Positions 12,624 to 22,859 of a stretch of DNA of 64,000 bases are shown in pieces. The stretch spans positions 52,828,358 through 52,892,357 of the forward strand of contig JANJXV010000004.1 in NCBI GenBank assembly GCA_024803745.1. Reading direction: 5' to 3'. Each line of letters opens with the position of its first letter. Position 1 is the first letter of the stretch. Origin of the DNA: Megascapheus bottae (lineage: Eukaryota; Chordata; Mammalia; Rodentia; Geomyidae). The position numbers and the translations under genes were made by a program. The notes under the pieces are model-generated. The model worked only from the letters and a program-made list of their open reading frames with translations. It was not told where the DNA came from and did no database searches.

Positions 12624-13183
12624 GATACTGTATCTAACCGGCGCCATCTTGGCCATGTGATAGATGATAGAGTACTGAGTTTAACTGGTGCTATCTTGAC
12701 TTCATGGTAGAGGCAGGGAAGTTCCATCCCTCAGTTAATGGGCATGCTTGAATTCCTAGAGGCAGGGGTGGAGACTTGGATGATAGGTTACTGGACCTGA
12801 CAGTCCTGTGCTTCCAACTCATGACACTCGTCAGTTTCCTGTGACCCTGACCAGCTTAGGCCCATATGCCTTGCCTTGTGTCTCCTGTCTTCTGGCTCCC
12901 CTTCCCTCACCCCCATCCCCCCTACCCCATCACCATGGCATCCCACTTCAGCTCTCCAGTGGAGCTGATCTGGTTTGTTGATATTGTTTTCCTGCTCTTT
13001 CTTTGCTCTTCTACTCTCATGCTCAGTTTTCAGACAGTATTAAGTATATGTGAGGGTATGTATGCGGATCTTTGAAACAGGAGTCTACCTACAGCTGCCA
13101 GTACTCAATAAAGACTCCCAATTCGACTTCTCAAAATGTGGCTACTCTGCTTCCTCAAGTCTGAATTCCCATATGACAGATAC
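12624..13183 (+). mobile_element. Solo LTR of an endogenous retrovirus-like element
   Basis: The 550-bp body (12629-13178) starts TGT and ends ACA. It is flanked by the 5-bp direct repeat gatac (12624-12628 and 13179-13183), the mark of integrase-mediated insertion. A polyadenylation signal aataaa lies at 13107-13112, about 70 bp from the end, as in an LTR R-U5 boundary. Near the 5' end a degenerate direct repeat is visible (about 12634-12670 against 12679-12716, both around 'ccatcttg/ctatcttg'). There are no internal gag, pol or env sequences, so the provirus was probably lost by LTR-LTR recombination. A 5-bp TSD fits ERVL/MaLR-type elements best, but I do not recognise the exact family. The 69-aa ORF inside is chance. 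Confidence 0.8.
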
Positions 13184-13227
13184 TCTATATAAATTTTAAG
13201 TAAATCTTGCCTGCATGGCTAATGTCG

Positions 13228-13250
13228 TGTGTGTGTGTGTGTGTGTGCAC
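13228..13250. repeat. (TG)n short microsatellite
   Basis: This is a (gt)n run of about 11 units, followed by imperfect gt-rich sequence to about 13275. Confidence 0.9.
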
Positions 13251-13285
13251 ATGCATGTGGATATATGCGTGTGTGCTATAATAAG

Positions 13286-13392
13286 AAAGTGGAGCTGTGG
13301 CTAAAGTGGTAGAGCACAAAAGCGTCCTGAGTTTAACCACAACCTTGAGCACAAAATCACCCTGAGTTCAAGCCATAGGGGGTGGAACAAAA
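13286..13392 (+). mobile_element. Geo-type SINE right monomer, plus strand
   Basis: It begins at gtggagctgtggct and carries the A-box-like 'tggctaaagtggtagagc' and the B-box-like 'cctgagttcaagcc'. The left ID half is absent. An internal duplication-like stretch (cctgagtttaaccacaaccttgagc) is present. Confidence 0.7.
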
Positions 13393-13550
13393 AGGAAACG
13401 GAAAGGAAAACAGAAATAAGACTTTGATTTTCCTGTGTCTGAGTCATTGACTCATGTTACTGTTACATGAGTGACTTCCAAACTAATCACCTTCAATAGA
13501 CCACATCTATCTTCTGTGACAAAAAAAAAAAAATCTCTGATCACTTTCAG

Positions 13551-13710
13551 CCTAAGTTATCTTCATCCAAGATGAGAAAATTCCACTCTGCTTGACCACC
13601 CTGATTCTCCAGATCATTTACAGCTGCCACCTAAGTTATCTCCATCCAAGATGAGAAAATTTCACTCTGCTTGACCACCCCTTGATTCTCCAGATCATTT
13701 ACAGCTCCCA
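13551..13710. repeat. Tandem duplication of an ~80-bp unit
   Basis: Two adjacent copies, 13551-13629 and 13630-13710, both begin cctaagttatct and end catttacagct. They differ at only a few substitutions plus a 2-bp insertion in copy 2. The unit contains no recognised element. Confidence 0.95.
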
Positions 13711-13956
13711 CCATCTCTGTTATTATGTCCTATATTAACAAAAAAATTCTGAGTATATCCTCAGATCTACTAGAATTTATTTTCCATCTGCTTAGAAACT
13801 GAACTTTTGAATCATTGTTGAAAATGATTCCAGTGTAAGATCTTTCTTTTACAAGTCATATTACAGTTTCATCATTTTTTTGTGTATAGGCCAATTAAAG
13901 GGAGATTTTTATTTATACCTTCTTTGTTTTTGTTGTATTAAAATAGTGTTTGTTTG

Positions 13957-14188
13957 CTTTTGTCAATAGTGGGCTTGAACTCTGGGCCTGGGTGCGGTCC
14001 CTAAGCTCTTCAGCTCCAGGCTAGTGCTCTACCACATGAGCCAAAGCAGCACTTCTAGTTTGCTGTTGGTTAATTGGAAATAAGAGTGTCACAGACTTCT
14101 GTGCCTGGGCTGGCTTTGAACCATGATACTCAGATCTCAGCTTCCTGAGTGGTTAGAATTATAGGCAATAAGCCACTAAGCTGAATAG
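13957..14188 (-). mobile_element. 7SL-type plus Geo-type SINE, minus strand
   Basis: On the plus strand it runs as the complement of the Geo end (gggcttgaactctgggcctggg), then the complement of the A-box region (ctctaccacatgagccaaagcagcac), then the complement of the 7SL-type left half (ctcagatctcagcttcctgag). It is nearly full length and moderately diverged. Confidence 0.85.
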
Positions 14189-14449
14189 TGCTTTCTATGT
14201 GTTTTTTCCCCATGATTTTTAAGCTGGAAGAATATTTGCCCTTTCTTTATGAGAAGAGGTAAAAAAAAATAGATGGGTGCATACCACCTGACGTCTACAT
14301 TAATTCATCCACTTGTCATCCATTCAATGAACCTTTGCTGAATGTCTATACAGGCATTGACTTTGAAAAGGGCTCTACTGCGCTATGCCTAGTAAGATGT
14401 CACTAGTGAATATAGAAAGAAAGATGATACATGGGATGCTGTAAAATTT

Positions 14450-14520
14450 TTTTGTTACTAGGATTTGAAATCAGAGCCCTACACTTGCTAGGTAGGCCCT
14501 CTGCCCTTTGAGCCATTAAT
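14450..14520 (-). mobile_element. ID-like SINE monomer, minus strand
   Basis: This is the complement of an ID monomer. The B-box complement is visible as ggatttgaaatcagagccc and the A-box complement as ctctgccctttgagcc. It is diverged and short. Confidence 0.6.
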
Positions 14521-15344
14521 GTTTTGCTTTGATTTTAAGTGAGTGACAAATTTCTACTAGATTTAACACTGAAATTTCCATGTTCTTGGAAATTCATCAG
14601 ATCCCCAATAAAGACAGTCATTCAATGAAATGAAAAGCTCTTGTCTCAGTTATCAGTGATTCCATACCTACCTAAGGAGGTTATGATAAGTTAGTGTGAA
14701 TTAGGAAAAATACCAAATAGGGCAGAGGAATGCATAGAATTTCACCTGTAGTAGAAATTGTCAATAGATCACAGCCTTCCTTCCAAAGCCCAAGAATACC
14801 TTCAGAATCCTTGATAAATTCTATTATTTTAAACTATGACAATCAATACATTGGAATTGTTCCTATGATTAGAGGCCATCTGCTACCCTGCATTCTTATA
14901 CTATATGCCAAAAATTTGTATATATTTTAAATCAATACATAGGCTTTTAAAAGACACTTTAATTTCCTAGTTATACTCTCCTTTTAACTGGTAAAGTAAA
15001 CATAATTATTTAGAGTTGCCAGGCATGGTTTTGCATTCCTGCAGGATCCTCTCAAAACTTCTTGCAGGGCTTCCCAAAATGACTTTAGTCACTTACTGTC
15101 AATCTTAAAATCATAACATCTTTGGGAAATACCTTTTAAATTACAAGCTATATCTGTATGATTGATTCAATAGTAAATTATGTTTTTTTCTGTAGAAATG
15201 TTGCTACAATTTCACATTACTACATGGTTTATAAAAACAAATGTTCAAAAAAATATCCCTTCCCCCACCCCATCTCTGTGCATTTTTAGTGATAAAACTG
15301 GACATAGGTTCATATAGACATTATCATTTCCTTTTCCTTTTTTA

Positions 15345-15510
15345 AATATAGTTTTATTATTATTGCTAAAGTGTTTTACAGAGGAAATATTATCTCATAA
15401 GTCAGGAAATTAATACAGTTCTTTTTGGACAATGTCAGCTCTTCCTTCACTTTCCCTTGGTTTCCCCCTCTTGTCTCTGCCCACAAGTTGTATCATTCAT
15501 TTTATCCTTT
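15345..15510. repeat. Interspersed repeat copy shared with 30065-30225
   Basis: It aligns along its length with 30065-30225, including the shared blocks 'ttattattg...aaag', 'gacaatgtcagctctt/aacagtcacttctct', and 'caagttgtatcattcatttt/caagttgtatagttcatttt'. I do not recognise the family. It is likely a retroelement 3' region in one orientation. Confidence 0.55.
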
Positions 15511-15698
15511 TTTTTCAGGAAAATTCATGAACAAATAACATCTATCCCAATCTTAATAAGTGCATTGTGCTAAGAGAAATGAATGGTCATTCTGACATAT
15601 GGGTAATTTCCAGATTCAGATATAGCATCTTCGAACACTAAAATAAAAAAGAATGAAAAGGTTTGGTCATACTGAACTGTGTTTAAAATCTGAGTTTT

Positions 15699-15781
15699 GA
15701 GCTGGGATGTAAGTAGCAGAGTTCCTGTCTAGCAAGCCTAAATCTTTGAGTTTAAACCCCAACACTGCAAAAAAAAAAAAG
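15699..15781 (+). mobile_element. ID-like SINE monomer with A tail, plus strand
   Basis: It starts gagctgggatgtaag, has a B-box-like ttgagtttaaacccc, and ends in a 12-base A tail. It is a typical ID monomer. Confidence 0.7.
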
Positions 15782-16644
15782 TCTCACCTTGAGTTTTTCA
15801 CTACACTATTACTTGTAAAGTCATTAAATTACTCTGTCTTGTTGAGTTAGTATTCCATGAGTGACTGTGAAAGAAGTTCAACATAAAATAAATAATAGTA
15901 CTTATGTATTGTGCTCTATTATTAGTTCAGTTCAGTTTTTGACTGACCTACTGACTTTACAAGACCAATAGAAATTATTTTGGAATTTTAATTTCTTTCC
16001 TATTGAAATCAGTTTGGTTCTATTATACATCTAGAACTAGGGCTTATACACCACATAACAATTAATCATTATATTTCAATTAACATTTTAATATCGCTGA
16101 TCAACATTCAGCACCACTTGACACATTACTATTTAGCAATTTTGTCATTTATATATGGCATAGCAGTTGCCATAATTGGACCAACTTGAAAATAAATTTA
16201 AATTTTAAATAAAAGAATGATAGATATCTTTTTCTAAACTGCCAGAGTTTAAACTGTCTAATAGTTCAGCTACACTTAGATGTTTGGGTTATAGCACTTA
16301 GTCTCAACTTTTAAATCATTTCATTAAACTGGCAAAATGGAACTATAAAAGAAATAACACACTAAATGATTTGAATTTTTCTCTCAGTTTTTAAGCATAC
16401 CGAGGACACAGGAGATTTTTCAAAAATGCTATTGCCAACTGTCTGAAGAATAAATATTTCCTGTTCAAATAGTACCTGTTTGATTCATAGATGATGAATG
16501 ATGTCATTTCCAAGTTGCTAAATATATAAAATGACAAAATCTTCAGCAATGTTATGGGAGTACATATTACAGATGATGTATTTGAACCCAGTTCTCTTTG
16601 ATCTTACAGATTATTTTAATTTTGTAATACATACACATTTTTTT
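15782..16644. other. Unique AT-rich noncoding sequence
   Basis: No gene or clear repeat was recognised in this stretch. Confidence 0.5.
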
Positions 16645-16647
16645 GTA

Positions 16648-16778
16648 TGTCTATGCCAGTTCTAGGGCTTAAACTCAGGCCATGGATGCTGCCTTTAGCT
16701 TTTTCACTCTACTCCTTGAGTCACCGCCTCACTAGCTTCAAACCTCGATCTACAGTTCTCAGCCTGCTGAATAGCCAT
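16648..16778 (-). mobile_element. Degraded Geo/7SL-type SINE, minus strand
   Basis: The complement of the Geo end is visible (ctagggcttaaactcaggcc), then a degraded A-box complement (actccttgagtcacc), then part of the left half (ctcagcctgctgaatagcc). Confidence 0.6.
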
Positions 16779-17817
16779 CTCTACCACACATTTAAAAAAA
16801 ATCTGACTTTATTTCCCCAGTGGGTCACATGGCCTAAATAAGATTCTTGAAATACGAACCATAGGAAGGGTCTAAATATGAGACTAAACCAGAAGCCCAC
16901 TGTATTCTTATGATCTCGACAAGCACATACACAGTGGCTTGCAAGAACAATTTATAAGTGAACAGACCACCTAAGTGAATCTGTGCATGGAGCTCTTGGT
17001 CCCCTCTGACTCACCCTCTGTGGCAAGACAAAAGTGGGGCCAGGAATTACCACCGCATTGGTTTCAGTCAACCCAGTTTCACAGTGTCCAGTCATTGTAC
17101 GTGTTCTCTATTCAGTGCAGCTGCTGTTGTGGCTCTTGAGATGTTAGACTCACTAATAAGTTATTTTCCAGTCTTTTGGCAAGAAAGGGGCTGTAAGAGA
17201 AATGACTTGCCTTGATGGATTCCAGCTGGAAGTAAATAAGTTCTTCCGTGGAAAACAGGTCATTGCCTGGAGGTTTGCAAATTTTGCCTAACTGAGCACT
17301 GGGTAAGGAGTGAGTGGGAATCCCACTGGCTTTGTGTGATTAAGGAAATAGGAGGTCAGAGTGAAGCATGCCCCGGGAAGAGGCTGAGAACTCTTCTTTT
17401 CAATCCACGATTTCCTTGCTAACATGTTTTACAACCTTGAAAACACCACTTAGCCTTTAGCTGTGCCTCCACAGCTATTCCCCCAATTATTTGATATTTA
17501 TTGAATACTCATAAGCCCTGCTTCCTGGAGAGAACATAAAGCAAAAACAACTAGTTCTGTTTTTCCACCATTTATTTTATAAGGATTCCATTAGCAGTAT
17601 TTCACAATCTACAGCTTTAAAAATGCATTCTGTGCTAGATTAGAAAAAGATCGCTCAATAGTTGGAGCATATTTCTGAGTAATATTTCAACTGAATGAAA
17701 GAGATGAAACTGACTTATAGTTTGACCTAATGCATTATTCCAAAAAGTCTTTAGTTCATAACAAAGTGGAAATTTTCATTCTAATGAGTAGAGTATGTGC
17801 CAAAAAGATAGGCCAAG
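16779..17817. other. Unique noncoding sequence
   Basis: No gene or clear transposon was recognised. The stretch at 16980-17360 is less AT-rich than its surroundings but has no exon-like structure that I can support. Confidence 0.5.
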
Positions 17818-17818
17818 A

Positions 17819-18030
17819 AGCCAGGTACTGGTGGCTCAGGCCTATAATCCGTAGAAACTCAAGAGATTTGAAATTTGAGTCATGATTAGAAGCCAGTCTT
17901 GGCAAAAACGTTCATGAGATTCTTTTCTCCAGGTAACCAGCAAAAGGCCATAGGTAGAGCTGTAGTCCAAGTGGTAAATACTAGCTATGACCTAAAAAGC
18001 TAGGGACAGAATCCACACCATGATTTCAAG
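17819..18030 (+). mobile_element. 7SL-type plus Geo-type SINE, plus strand
   Basis: The left half begins agccaggtactggtggctcagg. The right half retains gtagagctgtagtccaagtggtaaata and a decayed 3' end. The (CA)n array at 18063 lies about 35 bp beyond its 3' end. Confidence 0.8.
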
Positions 18031-18060
18031 CTTCATTATTGGTGAGCTTGTGTGTACACG

Positions 18061-18061
18061 T

Positions 18062-18122
<61 letters not shown>
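18061..18122. repeat. (CA)n microsatellite
   Basis: A (CA)n run of about 25 units at 18063-18113 with short flanking imperfections. Confidence 0.97.
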
Positions 18123-18123
<1 letters not shown>

Positions 18124-18239
18124 CCCAAATGTGGAGATAGTTGTGATGCTTTATTTTGGGGGCAGCTTTAACTCAGCTATAATATATTTGGATTTCTTTT
18201 TTACTTCTTCAATTTTGTTTTGTTTTGTTTTACAATGTT

Positions 18240-18340
18240 TTCTTTTTTCTTTCTTTCTCTCTCCCCCTCCTCCTCCTCCTCCTCTCTTCCTCCTCCTCCT
18301 CCTCCTCTTCTTCTTCTTCTTCTTCTTCTTCTTCTCCTTC
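18240..18340. repeat. Pyrimidine microsatellite (CCT)n/(CTT)n
   Basis: On the plus strand this is tttcttt, then cctcctcct, then (ctt)n. It abuts the 3' tail side of the minus-strand SINE at 18341-18524, so it probably grew from that element's A-rich tail. ORFs over it are low complexity. Confidence 0.95.
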
Positions 18341-18524
18341 TTGCTAGTACTTAGCCTTGAACTCAGGGCCTGGGCACCGTCCTTAAGCTTCTTTTGCTCA
18401 AGGCTAGCACTCAACCACTTGAGCCACAGCACCACTTCTGGCGTTTTCCATTTATGTAGTACTGAGGAATCAAACCCAGGGCTTCATACATGCTAGGCAA
18501 TCACTAATCCACATTCCCAGCCCC
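18341..18524 (-). mobile_element. IDL-Geo dimeric SINE, minus strand
   Basis: The plus strand shows the complement of Geo (gccttgaactcagggcctggg and caaccacttgagccacagcaccacttctgg) followed by the complement of the ID half (gaggaatcaaacccagggc, catgctaggcaa, ending cattcccagcccc). It is essentially full length. Confidence 0.92.
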
Positions 18525-18609
18525 TACAACTTTTTTTTTAAAAGCTGAAATTCCATGATTATTTATTCTATATTCAGAAGCTACAGAAAAGTGTCTCATT
18601 CAAAGATGA

Positions 18610-18718
18610 GCCAAGATGATCTTGGCACATTGGTTCACACCTGTGGTCCTAGCTACTCAGAGGGCTGAGATCAGGAGGTTCTCAAATCATGGCTATCTCA
18701 GCTAATAAAAACTGTGTA
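18610..18718 (+). mobile_element. 7SL-type SINE left monomer, plus strand
   Basis: Begins ccaagatgatcttggcacattggttcacacctgtgg and retains tagctactcagagggctgagat. The 3' half is diverged. The IDL-Geo/L1 chimera follows immediately. Confidence 0.7.
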
Positions 18719-18720
18719 GG

Positions 18721-18900
18721 AGCCAGGAATTTGGCCTACTGGTAGAGTGCTTGCCTAGCATACATGAAGACCCAGGTTCGATTCCTCAGTACCACATACA
18801 TAGAAAAAAGCTGGAAGTGGTGCTGTGGCTCAAGTGGTAGAGTTCTAGACTTGATAAAGCCCAAGGACAGTGCTCAGGCCCTGCGCTCAAGGCCCAGGAC
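18721..18900 (+). mobile_element. IDL-Geo SINE truncated at its 3' end and fused to L1
   Basis: The left half shows the A box (ttggcctactggtagag) and B box (ggttcgattcc). The right half shows the A-box-like tggctcaagtggtagag and ends at ggcccaggac. The normal ctggcaaaaaa tail is missing. L1 ORF2 sequence begins at the next base (18901), so there is no A tail and no TSD at this junction. Confidence 0.9.
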
Positions 18901-19348
18901 AGATGCTGGAGGGGATGTGGCCAGGAGAGATCACTACTACACTGTTGGTGGGAGTGCAAACTCTTTCAACCACTATGGAAAGCAGTATGGCAGTTCCTCA
19001 AAAGACTAAACATAGAGCTCCCCTGTGAAGCAGCAATTCCACTACTAGGCATGTACCCAGTTGTCCAGAAACAAGGGCATACTAAATCCACTAACACAAT
19101 GATGTTCATTGCAGCACTATTTACCATAGCAAAGATATGGAACCAACCTAGATGTCCCTCAGTTGATGAGTGGATCAACAAGATGTGGTATTTATACACA
19201 ATGGAATTCTATGCTGCTGTCAAAAAAGAATGACATCGCCCCATTTGTTAGGAAATGGAAAGACTTAGAAAAAATCATATTAAGTGAAGTAAGCCAGACT
19301 CAAAGGAACATAGGCTCAATGGTTTCCCTCATTTGTCATAATCAGTAG
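18901..19348 (+). pseudogene. L1 ORF2 C-terminal fragment, frameshifted
   Basis: This encodes the last ~145 codons of an L1 ORF2-like protein. The intact L1 protein combines endonuclease, reverse transcriptase and a C-terminal cysteine-rich domain, and acts on L1 RNA in target-primed insertion. What remains covers the cysteine-rich motif and the conserved tail (frames containing CGSSGR...; [38 protein letters not shown]). The reading frame moves between all three frames: 18764-19009, 19051-19233 and 19163-19348 each carry different parts. There is no RT or endonuclease domain, so it cannot be functional. Confidence 0.85.
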
Positions 19349-19765
19349 AAACCTTGGGCTCTCCTAGCAGAGATTTGCAATACAGCAAAACCTAGATACA
19401 TAAGGCCATACAGTATGACACTAAATGAAAAGACCTCTAGGATATAGAAACAAAAGCCATATAATGAGTGATTGTTGTCCTTAATGTCCTATGTTATCTC
19501 TCATCTCTTTTGCTGTCCCTTGGTTATCTCATATTGTTACAGTATCTCACTTTGTTATCTGATATATTGGATATATTTGTATTTGGTTATTTGAAATTGG
19601 ATAGGGAAGGGGGGAAAACAAGATGAGGGGTGGGGGAAGGGAAATGGGGACCAAGACATGAGAAAGGGTATCAATGTTTGTGAAGTAATGCATCTTCTAT
19701 CTGGTGAATATAATGTAACCCTTCTATTAATTACAATAAAAAATATATGGAAAAAAACCTATATA
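18901..19765 (+). mobile_element. L1 3' end (ORF2 C-terminus and 3' UTR), plus strand
   Basis: This 5'-truncated L1 begins inside the cysteine-rich C-terminal region of ORF2. It continues through the ORF2 stop near 19346 and a full 3' UTR with its G-rich tract (19605-19650), ending in aattacaataaaaaatatatgg. It is joined directly to the IDL-Geo SINE at its 5' end. No convincing TSD is seen around the L1 alone or around the composite. Confidence 0.93.
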
Positions 19766-19769
19766 TAGT

Positions 19770-19970
19770 GATGGGTATCTGTTGGCTAAATAGGAAGACT
19801 TCTATCCAGACTGGCCTGGGTAAAAATGCAAGACCCTATTTGAAAAATACCTAAAATATAAAGCACAAAACATCTAGAGGTATGACTCAAGTGGTATGGC
19901 TACTGACTAGCAGGCCACTCAGAATTGTACTCTCAGTTCAAACTCTAGTTCTACAGTCATATTAATAATT
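19770..19970 (+). mobile_element. Old 7SL/Geo-type SINE, plus strand
   Basis: Retains 'ctggcctgggtaaaaatgcaagaccctattt' (7SL/B1-like 3' half) and then 'tatgactcaagtggtatggc...ctcagttcaaactct' (A-box-like and B-box-like Geo parts). It is diverged. Confidence 0.55.
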
Positions 19971-20089
19971 AATTACTTGATTAATTAAAATTAAAGGCCT
20001 TAGTTGAAGCACTTCTATTAACACAATACAATATAAATGAAGGAACTTTTCTCTAACTTTCTGGGTATGCCTTAGTTGTTTATAAGAAA

Positions 20090-20265
20090 CTTTAACAAAC
20101 CCTCAGCTTAATTTTAATTATGTTCTAAAATCTATGTGCCAGTGATTATATATAGAGATTCCTTTCTTGAATATTTGTTTGTTAAACATGACATTTGAAA
20201 TATGATATAAAAATTACTATTAATAATATCTTCAATAAAAAAATTTAAAAAAAACTAGTGTCAAG
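20090..20265 (+). mobile_element. Older-type L1 3' UTR tail, plus strand
   Basis: It matches the 3' UTR of the older L1 at 42790-42960 in order: cttaattttaattatgttc, then cctttcttgaatatttgtttgttaaac, then gacatttgaaatatgatataaaaat, then the A-rich end. It forms a tail-to-tail inverted pair with 20570-20720. Confidence 0.85.
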
Positions 20266-20569
20266 ATGAAAGTGAATGCAGGCAGGAAACAATTTTGAAT
20301 TTCTAAAGTCATTTAACTACTTTTGGTTTCAAAAGTATCCTTCTATTTAGTCTGAACTACTATAAATGGAACATTTGAGCAAGAGATACAAAGACATTTA
20401 CTTTAGAGCTATATGTGAGATTGAGAGTAATAACAGATTGAAATCTCAGAAAATGCACCTAGTCTCATTACAAAATTAGAAATTCCATAAATTCCATGTA
20501 GAAATATTTTAAGATAACTGTAGCCACTCTATATATCACCTTCACAATAATTTTTAGCTATTTATTTAT

Positions 20570-21284
20570 TTTTTATTAAAGAATGTATTAACGTTGATTT
20601 TTACATCATATTTTAAATGACAAGTTTAACAAACAAGTGTTCAAGGAGGGAATCTCTATTTACAATCACTGGGACTTAGTATTTAGAACTTAATCAAAAT
20701 TAGGCTAAGGGTTTGTATGTCATAGAAACATATTAATTTATGAAATAAAACATTATGTCTATAGAGTCATAGGTTTTTATGTCTATATAGTTATGTTTAT
20801 ATTTTCATTACCATGTCCATAGCTTTGGGTATGCAGTTATTGAGTCCTCGCTCTTGTACTCTTTGGATTTAATAGCCACATATTAAGGATACCATGTGCC
20901 TTTTGATCCTTAGGTCTTGACTTGTCTCACTCAACATGATTCGCTCTAGATTCATCCACTTCCCTGCAAATGCCATTATTTTATCTTGTCTGTTGGCTAT
21001 GTACAATTCCATTGTGTATATATACCACATTTTCTGTATCCATTCATCTGCAGTAGGGCATCTGGATTGTTTCCATCACCTGGCTATTGTGAATAGTGCA
21101 GAGATGAACATGGCTGAGCAGGTGTCCTTATCATATCTTGGGTTATGATGTTCAGGATAGATGCCCCGAAGTGGTATGGTGGGATCATAGGGAAGGTCTA
21201 TTTTCAGTTCTTTAAGAAACCTCCACACTGCTTTCCAGAGTGGCTGAACTAGTCTGCATTCCCACCAGCAGTGTAATAGGGTTT
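20570..21284 (-). mobile_element. Older-type L1 3' end (ORF2 end plus 3' UTR), minus strand
   Basis: The minus strand runs from ORF2 sequence (complement of cccaccagcagtgtaataggg at about 21260; complement of ggaatctgtacc-type region) through a 3' UTR ending at 20570. The 3' UTR is of the same subfamily as 42790-42960 and differs from the young-type L1 of 45919. It is 5'-truncated near 21284. The 70-aa plus-strand ORF across it is an antisense shadow. Confidence 0.9.
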
Positions 21285-22795
21285 ATAATAAAATTTTAAA
21301 AATTAAAATAAGGACCCTAAACTCTTCCTAAATATATTTAACATTTTCATAATGTCTTGTGTTAGTGTTGTAAAAAAATGCATGATTGAGTTGCACTTTA
21401 ATACCATAGTCTTATGAGTATTAGATATGTAGGCCATTTGCCCCTACATTAAATAGCCCCAGGCTGCTTCATAATGGGGGATTCTGTAACCTTAGCCTCC
21501 TCTAGATTTCACTGAAAGCTGTCAGTTTTCTGTATATAGATTCTCACAGGCATACCTCAAAACTCATCTTTGCTTCTAAGTAGATGCAGGTAAGTAAATA
21601 AGCAAACTCTTTAACATTGCTGATTCTATTCGATTAGAAGAGACCAGACAGGATAGTGAATTATGGAAGGATGCAATAACACAATAATTAAACAAAGACA
21701 CAAACTATGTTTTCTCCTGGAAATGTAACCCAGCCATTTATTCTTATGTGATCTTTGTACAAATTATTTTCTGCGCAAAGATAGAACTATAATCTGGTCT
21801 CCAGCAGACTTCATTCTGGTTTTCTTCTCCTTCTACAGTTTATTGACATGATTTTAAATCCTAATCCTCTGCATTGGAAGTTCTGTGGAACTTTCTATGA
21901 ACATGTGGTGTCCTTATGTATGTGATTTCCCATTTCAGTCATAGAGATTCTTGATGAAGCTATAGCTTTCTCACTGGGTTTCAGCCCAGCTCCTTTTACA
22001 TACTGGCAGTTATAGTTTCTACTGTTAAAGCTGATCCTTTGTAAATTTCACTAGAGCAAAGCCTCATGACTTATCTACAAGACCCTGACATGGCAGAGAA
22101 TTCAATTCTTTGCCTCTCACTTAGTCTACTGAGCCAAGAAAGACTGTCCCTGACAGGCTTTACTACCACCTCAGCACATAACACCACAGAGCCAAGGAAA
22201 TTCCAAACTGCTATTCATCACCGAAATGAGAGAAATACTTTCTGACCTTTAAAGTGGGCTTTTGTCCATTAATACAGTTCTCTGACACAACTCAACACAT
22301 TTACTCATGGTGGATTTGACTCTTGGCTCAATGAGATCTAAAGGAAGTCAACCAAAAACACAGAAGGGCAATTTTTATCACTTAGTTCCATGGGAGCCGA
22401 GAGAATTTACTTAGGAATCCAAGTCCCACAGCCCAGAGTTCTCAAACTGTCACTTACACACACAGCAAGTTCACAGACTGGCAAAGGCCACATGGAATTC
22501 TCACTTTCTCCCTAGGGAAATAAAATGTTTATCCTAGAGCTAACTAGAGATCTGTTTTAATAGTAGCCCTATTCTTTAAAATTAGTGTCTATTTCATGAC
22601 TAATATTACAGGATTATTTGTGACCATTAAATCAATATTCTCCTATGTAGCAGGCAGTACTGACTTTACTTTCAAAAGTTCAGGCTCTTTCAAACTCTTT
22701 CTCTTACAGAATCATCTCAAACAATTATATTTTATAATGTGTTTTTGCATCAAGCAAAGCACGAATGAGGAAATGAGCCAAAAGCTTTCCATCCC
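21285..22795. other. Unique noncoding sequence
   Basis: No gene or clear repeat was recognised. Several short ORFs lack identifiable homology. Confidence 0.5.
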
Positions 22796-22799
22796 TATG

Positions 22800-22800
<1 letters not shown>

Positions 22801-22858
<58 letters not shown>
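22801..22858. repeat. (CA)n microsatellite
   Basis: This is a pure (CA)n run of about 29 units. ORFs across it encode His-Thr or Cys-Val repeats and are not genes. Confidence 0.98.

Positions 22859-22859
<1 letters not shown>

Noticed and set aside
18020..18496. 158-aa ORF spanning (CA)n and (CTT)n arrays and a SINE
   Set aside because: It consists of His-Thr, Phe and Leu repeats plus the antisense of an IDL-Geo SINE.
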